DNA of 58,177 nucleotides from Bacillus sp. REN10 (GCF_016820555.1 NZ_JADHDW010000011.1:1-58177); one strand, 5' to 3'; shown: positions 45,981 to 55,341, numbered from the stretch's first letter. Numbers and translations are program-made. Notes: generated from the letters alone by a model not told the origin.

Positions 45981-45989
45981 TATGGAATA

Positions 45990-46030
45990 AAAAGCATCCA
46001 TTTTGATAGTTGATCAAAATGGATGCTTTT
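45990..46030. terminator. Bidirectional terminator between yhaR and yhzC
   Basis: AAAAGCATCCATTTTGAT / ATCAAAATGGATGCTTTT perfect 18-bp stem with short T tracts on each strand. Confidence 0.85.
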
Positions 46031-46063
46031 CTTTAGATCAAAAGGGCACTTCCAATTTAGTCA

Positions 46064-46249
46064 TTACACATGAAATAGTACTAGTTTTCCCAGAGGTGAG
46101 GTGCAGCGATGGGTGTGTTCTTCGTAAGCATGACGATGAAGGATTTCTTGCCCGATTGTTTTTGCTTCTTCATCGTTTTTGGCTTCAAAGGCTTCGTCTA
46201 ATAATTTTTCTCCGTTTTTTTCAAAGACTGTTAGTTTGTAAGTTTGCAT
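46064..46249 (-). CDS. yhzC: YhzC-like small protein
   Basis: A 61-aa soluble protein starting MQTYKLTVFEKNGEKLLDEA with DEEAKTIGQEIL and a His/Cys-rich end (EEHTHRCTSPLGKLVLFHV). This matches the small YhzC family seen next to yhaR in Bacillus. Function unknown. ATG is preceded by GGGGGAAACCGT. It lies between convergent yhaR and divergent yhaQ. Confidence 0.75.
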   Translation of the reverse strand: MQTYKLTVFEKNGEKLLDEAFEAKNDEEAKTIGQEILHRHAYEEHTHRCTSPLGKLVLFHV

Positions 46250-46364
46250 ACGGTTTCCCCCTTATCGTTGTATATATTTATTTTACATGAATTTAGAAAA
46301 TTTTAAAAATAATCTTTGCGGAACTTTTTGGCATTTGATTCGTAGAACATAAGGAGGTGATTAA

Positions 46365-47264
46365 GTGATGCTAGTTTTGGATCATGTAACAAAAAAATTT
46401 GGAGATTTCATAGCGGTCAATCAACTGTCACTAAACATTCCGGAGAAGGATATTTTCGGCTTTTTAGGAGCAAATGGGGCAGGGAAGACGACAACTTTCC
46501 GCATGATTTTAGGGTTGATGCAGCAAACGGATGGTCGTATTACTTGGAAAGACCAATCAATTAATTACGATATGAGTGCTCATATTGGCTATTTGCCTGA
46601 AGAAAGAGGACTGTATCCAAAAATGAAAGTGAAGGAACAAATTGTTTATTTAGCAAGATTGCGTGGAATGGATAAGAAAAAAGCAGCGAGCGAAACGGAT
46701 CAATGGCTAGAAAGGTTCAATGTGCCAGATTATGCGAATAAAAAAGTAGAAGAGCTGTCGAAGGGGAATCAGCAAAAAATACAGTTTATAGCGTCAGTTG
46801 TTCATCAACCGCAGCTATTGATTCTTGATGAGCCTTTCAGCGGTTTAGACCCGATCAATGTTGAATTATTGAAACAAGCGGTCATTGAATTAAAGGAGAA
46901 CGGGACGACGATTGTTTTTTCTAGTCACCGAATGGAGCATGTGGAGGAGCTATGTGAGCATTTATGCATTATGCATCACGGTCGACCAGTGGTGCATGGG
47001 AACTTGAGTGAAATTAAACGTTCGTTTGGCAAGAAGAATGTGAAAGTGCATGCGGATTTTGATGTGAGCTTTTTAGCGAGCGCTCCAGGAGTGTTGAAAT
47101 CGAAAAAGACAGCTGAAGGGATCATTTTGCAAATTGCTGAGGAAGAGATCTCACAGCGAATTTTTTCTGAGCTGCAAGGGAAAGGTTTCGTACAGAAATT
47201 TGAATTAGAAGAGCCTTCTTTAAACGATATCTTTATTGAAAAGGTAGGTGCTTCGTATGAATAG
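46365..47264 (+). CDS. yhaQ: ABC transporter ATP-binding protein YhaQ
   Basis: A 299-aa ABC ATPase of the NatA-like exporter group, matching B. subtilis YhaQ. Walker A is GANGAGKTTTF at about residues 36-46, the signature is ELSKGNQQK, Walker B is LLILDEPFSGLDP, and the H-loop is SSHRME; a 90-residue C-terminal extension follows. It powers the membrane partner YhaP encoded next, with 8 bases of overlap. The GTG at 46365 lies 7 bases after AAGGAGG; the ATG 3 bases later is an alternative. Substrate unknown; sodium or drug export is possible. Confidence 0.93.
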   Translation: MMLVLDHVTKKFGDFIAVNQLSLNIPEKDIFGFLGANGAGKTTTFRMILGLMQQTDGRITWKDQSINYDMSAHIGYLPEERGLYPKMKVKEQIVYLARLRGMDKKKAASETDQWLERFNVPDYANKKVEELSKGNQQKIQFIASVVHQPQLLILDEPFSGLDPINVELLKQAVIELKENGTTIVFSSHRMEHVEELCEHLCIMHHGRPVVHGNLSEIKRSFGKKNVKVHADFDVSFLASAPGVLKSKKTAEGIILQIAEEEISQRIFSELQGKGFVQKFELEEPSLNDIFIEKVGASYE

Positions 47265-48504
47265 TTTTTGGTTAATGCTGTCTCAATCGTATATAAATAA
47301 ATTTAAAACGAAAGCCTTTCTACTAACGACGATCATCGTTGCGATCGTTATTATGGCGGGTGCAAACTTTGAAAAAATAGTTGATCTGTTTGAGGGGGAA
47401 AATGAACAGACGAAGATTGCGGTAGTTGATGAGTATGGAACACTTTTTCAACCGCTTAAGCAACAGCTTGCGATGCAAAAGAGTGAGATCGAATTAACGA
47501 AAGCGCCAAAGCAAACGGAGGCTCAATTAAAAAAGGATGTAGAGAACGAAAAATATGAGGGATATATCCTTTTAAAAAGAAATGAACAAGGTTTACCTAC
47601 AGCTACATATAAAGCATTAAGTGTGGCAAATAGTACGCTAGTTAACGAGATTAGTCAAGCCTTACAAATGATTAAAGGTCAAGAGATGGCGAGTAAGTTA
47701 AAGTTATCGCCAGAAGAAATGGCTCTTTGGAATGCTCCTGTAGATGTCGAAAAAGTAGCACTAGCTAAAGAAGCAAAATCAGAAGAAGAAATGATGCAAG
47801 CTCAAGCACTTGTATATGTTTTATTGTTCTTTATTTATCTATCGGTGATTATTTACGCAAATATGATTGCTTCTGAAGTAGCGATTGAAAAGTCGTCAAG
47901 AGTGATGGAAATTTTGATTTCAAGCGTGTCCCCGGTGAAGCAAATGTTTGCTAAGATCATCGGCATTGGTTTGCTTGGGATGACACAAATGGCCGTTTGG
48001 CTTGGAGTTGCTTATTATGCATTCTCCAGTCAATCAGAGGATTCTGTTGTCAGTTTATTAGGGTTAACAACGCTTTCCGCTCCGCTGCTCATTTATGCGG
48101 CTGTATTTTTCCTTCTTGGCTATTTTTTATATGCTACAATTTCGGCATTATTAGGCTCGCTCGTTAGCCGGTTAGAAGATGTTCAGCAAATGATGATGCC
48201 GTTGACTTTCTCGGTAATGATTGGTTTCTTTCTGTCGATGTATGGCCTTGGAAATCCAGAGTCTTCGTTTATTACGATTAGCTCCTTTATCCCATTCTTT
48301 ACACCGATGATTATGTTTGTCCGTGTAGGCATGTTAAACATTCCGACGTGGGAGGTTGCGACAGGAATTGGGATTTTACTCGTCTCCATTATCGTATTAG
48401 GCGTGATTGGGGCAAGAATTTACCGGGGTGGCGTGTTAATATACGGAAAATCTAGTTCATTGAAAGATATCAAAAAAGCAATTCAATTATCGAAACATCA
48501 ATGA
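47257..48504 (+). CDS. yhaP: ABC transporter permease YhaP
   Basis: A 415-aa NatB/ABC-2 type permease. The first membrane span (about residues 20-37) is followed by a large extracytoplasmic domain of about 140 residues and then five or six spans in the C-terminal half (from VLLFFIYLSVIIYANM). ATG 47257 overlaps the yhaQ stop, and GGTAGGTG precedes it. The pair yhaQ-yhaP is a two-gene exporter. B. subtilis YhaP has about 419 residues. Confidence 0.92.
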   Translation: MNSFWLMLSQSYINKFKTKAFLLTTIIVAIVIMAGANFEKIVDLFEGENEQTKIAVVDEYGTLFQPLKQQLAMQKSEIELTKAPKQTEAQLKKDVENEKYEGYILLKRNEQGLPTATYKALSVANSTLVNEISQALQMIKGQEMASKLKLSPEEMALWNAPVDVEKVALAKEAKSEEEMMQAQALVYVLLFFIYLSVIIYANMIASEVAIEKSSRVMEILISSVSPVKQMFAKIIGIGLLGMTQMAVWLGVAYYAFSSQSEDSVVSLLGLTTLSAPLLIYAAVFFLLGYFLYATISALLGSLVSRLEDVQQMMMPLTFSVMIGFFLSMYGLGNPESSFITISSFIPFFTPMIMFVRVGMLNIPTWEVATGIGILLVSIIVLGVIGARIYRGGVLIYGKSSSLKDIKKAIQLSKHQ

Positions 48505-48508
48505 TTAG

Positions 48509-48547
48509 AAAGGGGCCTGCTATAAAGGGCCTCTTTTCTGTCTTTTT
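48509..48547 (+). terminator. Terminator of yhaQP
   Basis: AGGGGCC / GGGCCTCT stem (one GU pair) followed by TTTTCTGTCTTTTTT. Confidence 0.75.
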
Positions 48548-48623
48548 TCTATGTAACCACTCGCACATAAAGTAATAATTGGTTAAAATAACAATACTGC
48601 TATAAGTAAGAGGGGAAGCTATT

Positions 48624-49823
48624 ATGGAAAAAAAGAAAAAAGGTCCATTATTATTGCTCAGCTTTAATTTATTTATCATCATGGTTGGAATCGGTCTTGT
48701 CATTCCGATTTTGCCGTTTTATGTGGAGAAGTTTGGAGCGGGGGCAAGAACACTTGGGGCATTGATTGCTGTGTATTCTTTTATGCAATTTCTGTTCGCG
48801 CCAGTATGGGGCAAGCTATCCGATAAAATTGGGCGAAAACCATTAATTACAGCTGGTTTGCTTGGGTTTGCGGCTGCAGAGTTTCTGTTTGCCTTTGCTG
48901 CGGGAATATGGATGTTATTTATTGCGCGAATATTAGCCGGAATATTTGGCTCAGCCTTAATGCCAACTGCGATGGCTTATGTCTCCGATGTGACCACGCC
49001 TGAAGAGCGCGGTAAAGGGATGGGGATTTTGGGGGCATCTATGGGACTTGGAATTGTCATCGGTCCTGGTATTGGCGGCTGGCTCGCTGAATATGATTTA
49101 TCATATCCGTTTATTTTCGCTGGAATCGCAGCCATTGTTGCGGCCGTTGTATCTGTGCTTGTTTTGCCGGAATCGTATTCGAAAGAACAGCGGACGCAAG
49201 ATGCACAGAAAAAAGCAAATGAACCATCGGTCAACCAATGGGAACAATTTAAACAGACGATATGGAGCCCTGCTGGATTTCTGCTATTTCTTGTTTTCTT
49301 ATTAAGTTTTGGTCTTGCTAATTTCCAATCGATCTTTAGTTATTATTCATGGGAGCGTTATAACTATGGACCGAAAGATGTAGGTCTGATTATGTTAATC
49401 ATTGGGTTAATCGGCACATTTGTGCAAGGATATGGGGTTGGAAAAGTAACAAAAAAATTTGGCGATCGCAATACGGTGCTTGGCTCATTAATGCTGAGTG
49501 CAATTGGTTTTGTGATGATGACAACGGCTACCAATTTTGTCGGTGTCATCATCACAACGGGAGTGTTTTTTATCGGAAACTCGATGCTGCGGCCATCCGT
49601 TAATTCTTTGCTTTCCAAATACGCCGGTTCGAACCAAGGGTATATTATGGGATTAAATAATTCATTTTTAAGTCTTGGCAATGTCGCTGGTCCGCTTGTG
49701 GCCGGTATGTTATTTGAATGGAATATCCACTTGCCTTATTTATTTGGTGGAGCGGTGATGTTGGTTGGATTCATATTGACGTATCGTTTTGCAATGAAAC
49801 ATAAAGTACAAGAAGCAAGATAA
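48624..49823 (+). CDS. MFS multidrug efflux transporter
   Basis: A 399-aa major facilitator with 12 predicted spans, drug:H+ antiporter-1 type. Motif A is [11 protein letters not shown] after span 2, motif C is [20 protein letters not shown] in span 5, and a charged loop at about residues 185-215 ([15 protein letters not shown]) separates the halves. It resembles NorA/Bmr and YitG-like pumps. Substrate unknown. ATG follows AAGAGGGGAAGCTATT. It is monocistronic, inserted between yhaP and yhaM relative to B. subtilis. Confidence 0.9.
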   Translation: MEKKKKGPLLLLSFNLFIIMVGIGLVIPILPFYVEKFGAGARTLGALIAVYSFMQFLFAPVWGKLSDKIGRKPLITAGLLGFAAAEFLFAFAAGIWMLFIARILAGIFGSALMPTAMAYVSDVTTPEERGKGMGILGASMGLGIVIGPGIGGWLAEYDLSYPFIFAGIAAIVAAVVSVLVLPESYSKEQRTQDAQKKANEPSVNQWEQFKQTIWSPAGFLLFLVFLLSFGLANFQSIFSYYSWERYNYGPKDVGLIMLIIGLIGTFVQGYGVGKVTKKFGDRNTVLGSLMLSAIGFVMMTTATNFVGVIITTGVFFIGNSMLRPSVNSLLSKYAGSNQGYIMGLNNSFLSLGNVAGPLVAGMLFEWNIHLPYLFGGAVMLVGFILTYRFAMKHKVQEAR

Positions 49824-49872
49824 CATTCTATGTTATCATTTACTTATCGAGTTGAAGGAGGGAAAAGCAGGC

Positions 49873-50817
49873 ATGTCTCAAGGAATTACACATTATGAAG
49901 CTGGACAAAGTGTGGATTGTTATTTACTTATTAAATCTTCTATGAAAAGCATTGCAGTCAACGGCAATCCGTATTTAACGCTGATCCTGCAAGATAAAAG
50001 CGGAGAAATTGAAGCGAAATTATGGGATGCGAAAGAAGAGACGGAAAAACAATATCAGCCTCAAACGATTGTAAAAGTAACAGGGGAGATTCAAAATTAC
50101 CGCGGAAGAATGCAATTGAAAATTCGCCAAATTCGTCCTGCTAATCCGCAGGATGGCGTGAAAGTCAGTGAGTTTATTGAAACAGCTCCGATGACACAAG
50201 AGGAAATGACAGATATTATTACGCAATTTATTTTTGAAATGAAAAATCCGCATATTCAGCGCATGACGCGTTTTCTATTAAAAAAGCATCATGCGGCGTT
50301 TCTTGAATTTCCAGCTGCGACGAAAAATCATCATGAATTTGTCTCAGGTCTTGCTTTTCATGTTGTGTCTATGCTAAAGCTAGCAAAGTCTATCGCAGAT
50401 CTCTACCCGTCATTAGATCGCGATTTATTATATGCCGGTGTGATTTTGCATGATTTAGGAAAAGTGATCGAGCTCTCTGGTCCTGTAGCGACGGCTTATA
50501 CGGTAGAAGGAAACTTGCTTGGGCATATTACGATTATGGTGAATGAAATTGGCAAGGCGGCAGAAGAGCTTGATATTGAAGGGGAAGAGATCATGATTTT
50601 ACAGCATATTGTTCTCTCTCATCATGGAAAAGCAGAATGGGGTAGTCCGAAACCGCCAATGGTGAAAGAAGCGGAAATTCTTCATTATATCGATAATTTA
50701 GATGCGAAAATGAATATGCTAGATCGGGTATTAGAGCGAACGAAGCCAGGGGAGTTTTCAGAGCGAGTATTTGCTTTAGATAATCGATCTTTCTATAAAC
50801 CGAATTTTTCTTCCTAA
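49873..50817 (+). CDS. yhaM: 3'-5' exoribonuclease YhaM
   Basis: A 314-aa exoribonuclease, the same size as B. subtilis YhaM. An N-terminal OB-fold (residues 12-100, with [14 protein letters not shown]) binds nucleic acid, and the HD domain carries the metal ligands in [14 protein letters not shown] and [12 protein letters not shown], plus [10 protein letters not shown]. It degrades RNA and, in vitro, single-stranded DNA from the 3' end with Mn. ATG 49873 follows AAGGAGGGAAAAGC; frame continues upstream without a site. Confidence 0.95.
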   Translation: MSQGITHYEAGQSVDCYLLIKSSMKSIAVNGNPYLTLILQDKSGEIEAKLWDAKEETEKQYQPQTIVKVTGEIQNYRGRMQLKIRQIRPANPQDGVKVSEFIETAPMTQEEMTDIITQFIFEMKNPHIQRMTRFLLKKHHAAFLEFPAATKNHHEFVSGLAFHVVSMLKLAKSIADLYPSLDRDLLYAGVILHDLGKVIELSGPVATAYTVEGNLLGHITIMVNEIGKAAEELDIEGEEIMILQHIVLSHHGKAEWGSPKPPMVKEAEILHYIDNLDAKMNMLDRVLERTKPGEFSERVFALDNRSFYKPNFSS

Positions 50818-50846
50818 CATGTCCTGAATGGGACATGTTTTTTTTT
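50816..50846 (+). terminator. Terminator of yhaM
   Basis: AACATGTCC / GGACATGTT stem with a run of nine Ts. Confidence 0.9.
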
Positions 50847-50897
50847 ATTCCTAATATATATAGTAACGAATGCGAGTCCAAGAAAGGGGAGAGAGCC

Positions 50898-51074
50898 ATG
50901 ACATTTCCATTATGGATGTATGTCGTAGTAGCAGGAATTTTTTTCAGCGCATTTATGACAGTGAAGACATCGAAGGCTGAAAGAAAGGCTGAGATGGATT
51001 ATATTGAGCAAGAAGGGCAAGTATATATTCAAAGGATGGAAAAAGAGAGAGCCTTGAAAATGAAAAATGAATGA
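50898..51074 (+). CDS. yhaL: Sporulation protein YhaL
   Basis: A 58-aa small protein with one N-terminal membrane segment (FPLWMYVVVAGIFFSAFMTV) and a charged helical tail rich in Glu/Lys. It is the size and place of B. subtilis YhaL, a SigE-linked sporulation protein between yhaM and prsA. ATG 50898 follows AAAGGGGAGAGAGC; an upstream frame extension overlaps the yhaM terminator and is rejected. Confidence 0.85.
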   Translation: MTFPLWMYVVVAGIFFSAFMTVKTSKAERKAEMDYIEQEGQVYIQRMEKERALKMKNE

Positions 51075-51075
51075 T

Positions 51076-51116
51076 AAAAGAGATGGTTCCATGTGTAAAA
51101 GGAACCATCTCTTTTT
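51076..51116. terminator. Bidirectional terminator between yhaL and prsA
   Basis: AAAAGAGATGGTTCC / GGAACCATCTCTTTT perfect 15-bp stem. Confidence 0.9.
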
Positions 51117-51121
51117 GTGGC

Positions 51122-52030
51122 TTATTTTTCTTCTTTGTTTTCTTCTTTCGGTCCGCCTTCAGCAGGAGCTGATTTGCTTTCGAAAGCGCCTTTTAAGTCA
51201 GTATCTTTTACTTTAACGTCTGCTGCTTTTAATTCCTTATCTAGTTTCTTCTGAAGCTTAGCAGGATCTATTTTGGCAGATTTGAGTTCGTCCGTTAATT
51301 GCGCCTTCATATCTTCAAATGATTTTTTCTCTTTTTTGTCAGTAATTTTAATAATATGGTAGCCAAAATCAGTTTTTACTGGCTCGCTAATTTGTCCGAC
51401 TTTTAATTTAGGCAGTGCCGCAGCAAATTCAGGAGCGAATTGTTGGCGTGTTTGGTTATCAATCCAACCTACACTTCCTCCGTTTGCAGCTGAGCCTGGA
51501 TCTTCAGAGTGCTCTTCAGCTAATTTCTCGAACTTTGCCCCTTTATCTAGTTGTGCCTTAATGTCTTTCGCTTTCTTTTCATCTTCTACTAAAATATGGC
51601 TAACTTCGACTGGTGCCTCCCACTTGTCGTAGTATGCTTTTAATTCCTTGTCGGAAATTTTCATATCTTCCGTAGCTGCTTTTTCACGTAGCAACTGTGA
51701 TTTAATTAATTTTTTAAAGCCTTTTTCATCTATACCGTATTGAGCTAGGAACATTTCGTATTGACTCCCTAGTTGCTCTTTTGCTTTCTTTAATTCTTTA
51801 TCTAATTCTTTATCGGATACAGAATATTTTTCTGAAAGGACTTTGTCGTACACAAGCTCTTGAAGAGTTTGTTCCATTTGCTGTTTGTTGTTTTGTTTCA
51901 TGGCATCATAAAGCTCGTCTTTTGTCACATCGCCTGCTTTTGTTGTGACAACGACATCGTCACTTGCACCGCATCCAGCAAGGCCGACTGCCCCTGCTGC
52001 TAAAGAAATAGATAGTAACCATTTTTTCAT
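51122..52030 (-). CDS. prsA: Foldase lipoprotein PrsA
   Basis: A 302-aa extracytoplasmic peptidyl-prolyl isomerase that helps secreted proteins fold outside the membrane. Signal peptide with lipobox LAGC places the lipidated Cys at about residue 20. A parvulin (PpiC) domain occupies about residues 133-225 (VSHILVEDEKKAKDIKAQL ... FGYHIIKITDKKE). Both flanking NC domains are present. ATG 52030 gives the normal MKKWLLS signal; GGGAG is 12 bases upstream. The gene is essential in B. subtilis. ScoC, encoded upstream, regulates secreted enzyme genes. Confidence 0.96.
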   Translation of the reverse strand: MKKWLLSISLAAGAVGLAGCGASDDVVVTTKAGDVTKDELYDAMKQNNKQQMEQTLQELVYDKVLSEKYSVSDKELDKELKKAKEQLGSQYEMFLAQYGIDEKGFKKLIKSQLLREKAATEDMKISDKELKAYYDKWEAPVEVSHILVEDEKKAKDIKAQLDKGAKFEKLAEEHSEDPGSAANGGSVGWIDNQTRQQFAPEFAAALPKLKVGQISEPVKTDFGYHIIKITDKKEKKSFEDMKAQLTDELKSAKIDPAKLQKKLDKELKAADVKVKDTDLKGAFESKSAPAEGGPKEENKEEK

Positions 52031-52105
52031 TCTTATTAACAACTCCCTGGTAAGTTAGCCGGCTTTTTGGTAAGCTGCGGCTTCTGCAATTTTATTCTAG
52101 GACAT

Positions 52106-52134
52106 ACTATAACATATTTTCATGAAGTAGCCAA
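52106..52134 (-). promoter_or_regulatory. SigA-type promoter of prsA
   Basis: On the reverse strand TTGGCT (52129-52134), 17-base spacer and TATAGT (52106-52111), about 75 bases before the start codon. Confidence 0.6.
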
Positions 52135-52181
52135 AAATTTGCACTAATAAAAGCGAGCCAAGGTTGGAAAGAAGGCTCGCT

Positions 52182-52370
52182 TTATGTATAAAGTATCTCT
52201 ACATAAGAGGAAATCAATAAAATGGTGATATAAATATTTATTGTACGGAAGATCTTCGGGTGTTTCTCTTCCGGAATCTCTTTTTGAATACAAAGAATGT
52301 TCGTTAATCGGTTAATGTTAAACAAGATGAGTGCAGAAAATATCACGAATACAACGATAATGCTAATCAA
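52182..52370 (-). CDS. Small membrane protein, 62 aa
   Basis: A 62-aa hydrophobic protein with two membrane helices (about residues 2-16 and 44-60) separated by a charged loop (CIQKEIPEEKHPKIFRT). The start is TTG at 52370, preceded by AAAGGAGGGAAAGCAT, an excellent ribosome binding site. Function unknown; it sits between prsA and yhaJ. It could be a counterpart of the small yhaK-like genes in this position, but I cannot confirm that. Confidence 0.65.
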   Translation of the reverse strand: MISIIVVFVIFSALILFNINRLTNILCIQKEIPEEKHPKIFRTINIYITILLISSYVEILYT

Positions 52371-52486
52371 ATGCTTTCCCTCCTTTTTTAGTTATATGTA
52401 AATAACATACCAAAAAGTGCTCCAAAAAGATAGAAAAACAGTTAGTACGAGAGTGTTTCCTCTCATTACTAAACTGTTTGCTTGAT

Positions 52487-53023
52487 CTATTGAGGAATTA
52501 AAATTTCGTATCCCCGGTCATGTTCTTCAATAACAGCTGACTTCGGAGAGGTAACTAACGCTTTTAAATAAATAAAATCCATGACACAGATTCCGGTGTG
52601 ATAAGCTGAGAGCATTGTGAAATAATGCAAATAATTTGGGAATAGCACACCGCTTAGTAGTAAAATAGGGTTAAGTGTAAAAAAGGGCAGCGCTAAGCTT
52701 AGCATAAACCTTTTCTTTGGCACGGGCTTTTTAATTGAAATAAAAATAATCGGAAGACAGCCTAATTTTAAACTATATTTGAACGCAATGTGCGGGAAAT
52801 ACCGCAAAATTGGCAACATATGAATCAATTTATGGAGTGGATAAACAGCGAGCAATCCCATCAAAAATAATTCAAAATAAGAAGAATACAAGGTTTCAGA
52901 ATACATGGATTGCATAAGTGCAAAACTGAAACTAAAAAATATCATCATGAGAATGAATGAAAAGATCATGATTTTATTGAAACCGTACCTTCTTTCAAAA
53001 TCAAATGTCCGCCAACACTTCAT
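52487..53023 (-). CDS. yhaJ: YhaJ-like DUF3267 membrane protein
   Basis: A 178-aa integral membrane protein of the DUF3267 family, positional match to B. subtilis yhaJ. Four or five hydrophobic segments are visible, with HKLIHMLP near residue 65 in place of the HExxH-like motif (the Glu is Lys here, so zinc peptidase activity is doubtful). ATG 53023 follows TGGAGGGACGATTCC; the frame is open further upstream without a site. Confidence 0.8.
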   Translation of the reverse strand: MKCWRTFDFERRYGFNKIMIFSFILMMIFFSFSFALMQSMYSETLYSSYFELFLMGLLAVYPLHKLIHMLPILRYFPHIAFKYSLKLGCLPIIFISIKKPVPKKRFMLSLALPFFTLNPILLLSGVLFPNYLHYFTMLSAYHTGICVMDFIYLKALVTSPKSAVIEEHDRGYEILIPQ

Positions 53024-53187
53024 AGGAATCGTCCCTCCAATTGACGAAAAGTGAGTTAACTGTTTCACTAATTTACGATGATTGCAAGGAAAAATCAATA
53101 TATATTTTTATGAGAGTATAAGAGCAATATGAATCAAGATGATTAAAAATGGGGTAAACATATGTGAAGAAATGAACAAAGTTGAAT

Positions 53188-53218
53188 GGAATAAAGCACG
53201 GAAGAAGCTTCTTCCGTA
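53188..53218 (-). terminator. Probable terminator of scoC
   Basis: Palindrome ACGGAAGAAGCTTCTTCCGT (53199-53218) followed on the reverse strand by GCTTTATT. Confidence 0.55.
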
Positions 53219-53239
53219 CCACGGAACTATTGGGAGTGG

Positions 53240-53806
53240 TTATCTTGGGTGAGTGGTTGTTTTGACGAGTTTTCCGTCATTTTCAAAAAAGTCCTTATCG
53301 ATATTATGGATCGATGTCTCAAAAATATCCATGAAATCTTCTCCGTAAATGTTTTTGACGATCGTCATAATTTCCACTAAATCAGGGAATTTACCGAAAA
53401 GTTCACGTAGTGGAGCTGAGCCTTCAAAGACAGAGTTGTGGTGAGGGTCATAGCTTTCCATGAGATCAAGTAAGACTTGTTCGCCTGTTTCAGTGATTTC
53501 TACATACGTATTTCGTTTATCATTTTCTTTCTTAGAAAACTTTAAATAACCTCTCTCTTCTAATTTTTTTGAAAAATTAAAAGCTGTTGAGACGTGCATG
53601 ACGCCAAACTTAGCAACATCGGAGATAGAGGCTCCTCGCAAATGATAAGCAATCCATAAAATATGATGCTCGTTAATATTTAAATCGTATGGTTTAATCC
53701 ATTGCTGCCAATCCTTTTCGACAGCTTTCCATAAAGCCTTGCTTAACTGTGCCATCCGCTGACTGAATATGAGCGCTTCTTTCATAGAGTATTGATGATT
53801 AGCCAT
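53240..53806 (-). CDS. scoC: MarR-family transition-state regulator ScoC (Hpr)
   Basis: A 188-aa winged-helix protein orthologous to B. subtilis Hpr/ScoC (203 aa), a repressor of protease, sporulation and peptide-transport genes during the transition phase. The HTH lies at about residues 55-80 ([20 protein letters not shown]), followed by the wing [20 protein letters not shown]; the C-terminal 80 residues are specific to the Hpr group. ATG follows AGAAGGTGCACAT. The C terminus is shorter than in B. subtilis. Confidence 0.95.
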   Translation of the reverse strand: MANHQYSMKEALIFSQRMAQLSKALWKAVEKDWQQWIKPYDLNINEHHILWIAYHLRGASISDVAKFGVMHVSTAFNFSKKLEERGYLKFSKKENDKRNTYVEITETGEQVLLDLMESYDPHHNSVFEGSAPLRELFGKFPDLVEIMTIVKNIYGEDFMDIFETSIHNIDKDFFENDGKLVKTTTHPR

Positions 53807-53921
53807 ATGTGCACCTTCTTTTTTAAATTATTCACTCCCAATAAACAAAAAATATGAATATAGTTAATATTATTATGCCAATAAAATAAAAAATAATAAA
53901 GATATAAATTTACTAAATTTT

Positions 53922-53965
53922 CGAAAAAAACAAGAAGCCTATTTTAGACTCCTTGTTTTTTAGGT
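53922..53965 (-). terminator. Terminator overlapping the 3' end of yhaH
   Basis: AAAACAAGGAG / CTTCTTGTTTT stem with one mismatch, then a T run on the reverse strand; its 5' arm is in the last codons of yhaH. Confidence 0.65.
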
Positions 53966-54318
53966 AATTGATTTTGTAATTCAGTTAATTCTTCCACTGT
54001 CGATTGCATCTCTACTAGTTCTTGCTGCAGCTTTTGAATGCTTGGCTTTGTACTTTCCTGCCATACAGATACACTCGTTTTTAAGCCGCCCGTAACGTCG
54101 CTGAATGTCTCTTTACTAATTTCAGAGAGAGTTTTTACGGAATTTTTCACTTCAATAAAATCATTGCCAATGGTGTTGATAGAATTTTTAGCACAGTTTA
54201 GGGAAGTTTTCATCTTTTCTCGCGTTTCCTTACCAGATAACGGTGCATTAAACAAAGTTGTAGTCATTCCAGCTAAGGCACCAGTGATTAATCCGAATAG
54301 TAGTGCTTTTTTGTCCAT
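53944..54318 (-). CDS. yhaH: YhaH, YtxH-domain protein
   Basis: A 124-aa YtxH-like protein, positional match to B. subtilis yhaH. An N-terminal hydrophobic glycine-rich segment (LFGLITGALAGMTTTLFNAP) is followed by the GKETREKMK motif and a long coiled-coil with heptads through residue 115. Such proteins are membrane-anchored and stress- or sporulation-linked. ATG follows GAGGTGATTACAT. Confidence 0.88.
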   Translation of the reverse strand: MDKKALLFGLITGALAGMTTTLFNAPLSGKETREKMKTSLNCAKNSINTIGNDFIEVKNSVKTLSEISKETFSDVTGGLKTSVSVWQESTKPSIQKLQQELVEMQSTVEELTELQNQLPKKQGV

Positions 54319-54437
54319 ATGTAATCACCTCATTCATTTATTTAATTCTTCATCCATTGTAAAATTCCTTCACTTCCGGGCAAGGACAGGTTCATTGTGT
54401 CTCTTTGTTTGCATAGTATGTAAGAAACTTCATCCTT

Positions 54438-54594
54438 TATCCCGCATTAACGGGCTGTAAGACCTCCACCTCAACAACATGGCAGAAAGAAGCGCAGACG
54501 TGTAGGCGGGGATCAACAGCCCATAAACGCCCGATTGGTTCAACTAACAATCAGTGGGCTATGAAGCTCCTCACTGATTGAAGTTTCACTTTAT
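54438..54594. repeat. Dispersed repeat family A, longest copy
   Basis: Begins TATCCCGCATTAACGGGCTG (CCCG/CGGG hairpin) and contains AAGAAGCGCAGACGTGTAGG. A second palindromic part follows, AGCCCAT...CGATTG / CAATC-GTGGGCT, and the end is CACTGATTGAAGTTTCACTT. It differs from the 23.8-kb copy mainly by about 48 extra bases in the middle. It fills most of the yhaH-to-54655 gap. Confidence 0.75.
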
Positions 54595-54654
54595 TGTAAT
54601 TGTTATCATCATGGGAAAGCAATAATTAAGGAAAGAAGTAGAGGAGTGACAGGA

Positions 54655-54852
54655 ATGGAAGGCGTTATTTTTGCGTGCTATGCAATTAGTTTTGTCTTTC
54701 TAATGAGCATGATTCATTGCATTCGAGAAATGTGCAAACCTGGAATCTCTATGACAAGGCATGTCATGAAACAAAGAATCAAACTTTTAGGAATAGCAGG
54801 TATCGTTTTTCTAGCCTTGTCTATTTTTTTTACGTACATGTGGAATGGATAG
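54655..54852 (+). CDS. Small two-span membrane protein, 65 aa
   Basis: A 65-aa protein with two hydrophobic helices (about residues 2-19 and 46-62) and a positively charged loop between them (IREMCKPGISMTRHVMKQR). ATG 54655 lies 8 bases after GAGGAG; the GTG at 54646 overlaps that site. No homologue recognised. Isolated between a repeat and the hit gene. Confidence 0.65.
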   Translation: MEGVIFACYAISFVFLMSMIHCIREMCKPGISMTRHVMKQRIKLLGIAGIVFLALSIFFTYMWNG

Positions 54853-54862
54853 TCAGTTGGCT

Positions 54863-54899
54863 GAAAAAGGGTCAGCGCTCAAGCAGTGAGCCTGACCCT
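54863..54899 (-). terminator. Terminator of hit
   Basis: AGGGTCAG / CTGACCCT stem, followed on the reverse strand by TTTTT. Confidence 0.8.
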
Positions 54900-54915
54900 A
54901 AATAGAGACTATCGA

Positions 54916-55341
54916 TTAGTTTGGAAGATGCTGAGCAATACTTTGAGCGATTTGTTGAAACTCCTCTTTAGAATATTCGCCGCTGTGGTCTTGAAAGATT
55001 GGATGAAATCCATCATTTTTTCCGTAACGCGGAATTAAGTGCATGTGGAAATGGAAAACGGTTTGTCCAGCTACTGCACCGTTATTATTTAAAATGTTTA
55101 ATCCCTCTGCTTGGAATTCTTTTTTGATAGCATTAGCGATTTTCGGTACAACTTCAAAAAGATGAGCGGCTTGCTCAGATGTTAATTCAAAGACATTTTC
55201 CTTATGAACTTTCGGAATAACGAGAGTATGTCCTTTCGTGACTTGGCTAATATCTAAAAATGCATACACATGTTCATCTTCATACACCTTAGCGGAAAGA
55301 ATGTCTCCATTAATAATTTTACAGAAAATGCAGTCGCTCAT
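54916..55341 (-). CDS. hit: HIT family nucleotide-binding protein
   Basis: A 141-aa histidine-triad hydrolase of the Hint branch. The zinc/structural DCIFCKIINGDI at the N terminus and the catalytic triad FHFHMHLIPRYG (HxHxH) at about residue 100 are present. It probably hydrolyses nucleoside phosphoramidates or adenylates. ATG 55341 lies 8 bases after AAAGGAT. It is divergent from ecsA, as hit and ecsAB are in B. subtilis. Confidence 0.94.
   Translation of the reverse strand: MSDCIFCKIINGDILSAKVYEDEHVYAFLDISQVTKGHTLVIPKVHKENVFELTSEQAAHLFEVVPKIANAIKKEFQAEGLNILNNNGAVAGQTVFHFHMHLIPRYGKNDGFHPIFQDHSGEYSKEEFQQIAQSIAQHLPN

Noticed and set aside
46003-46290. A 95-codon forward frame overlapping yhzC
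   Set aside because: Antisense to a recognisable small gene with its own ribosome binding site and beginning inside a terminator hairpin.
52043-52105. A structured regulatory leader of prsA (short GCAGAAGCCGCAGCTTACC-like repeats)
   Set aside because: Only weak internal similarity between two short segments; no known leader family and no terminator/antiterminator pair.
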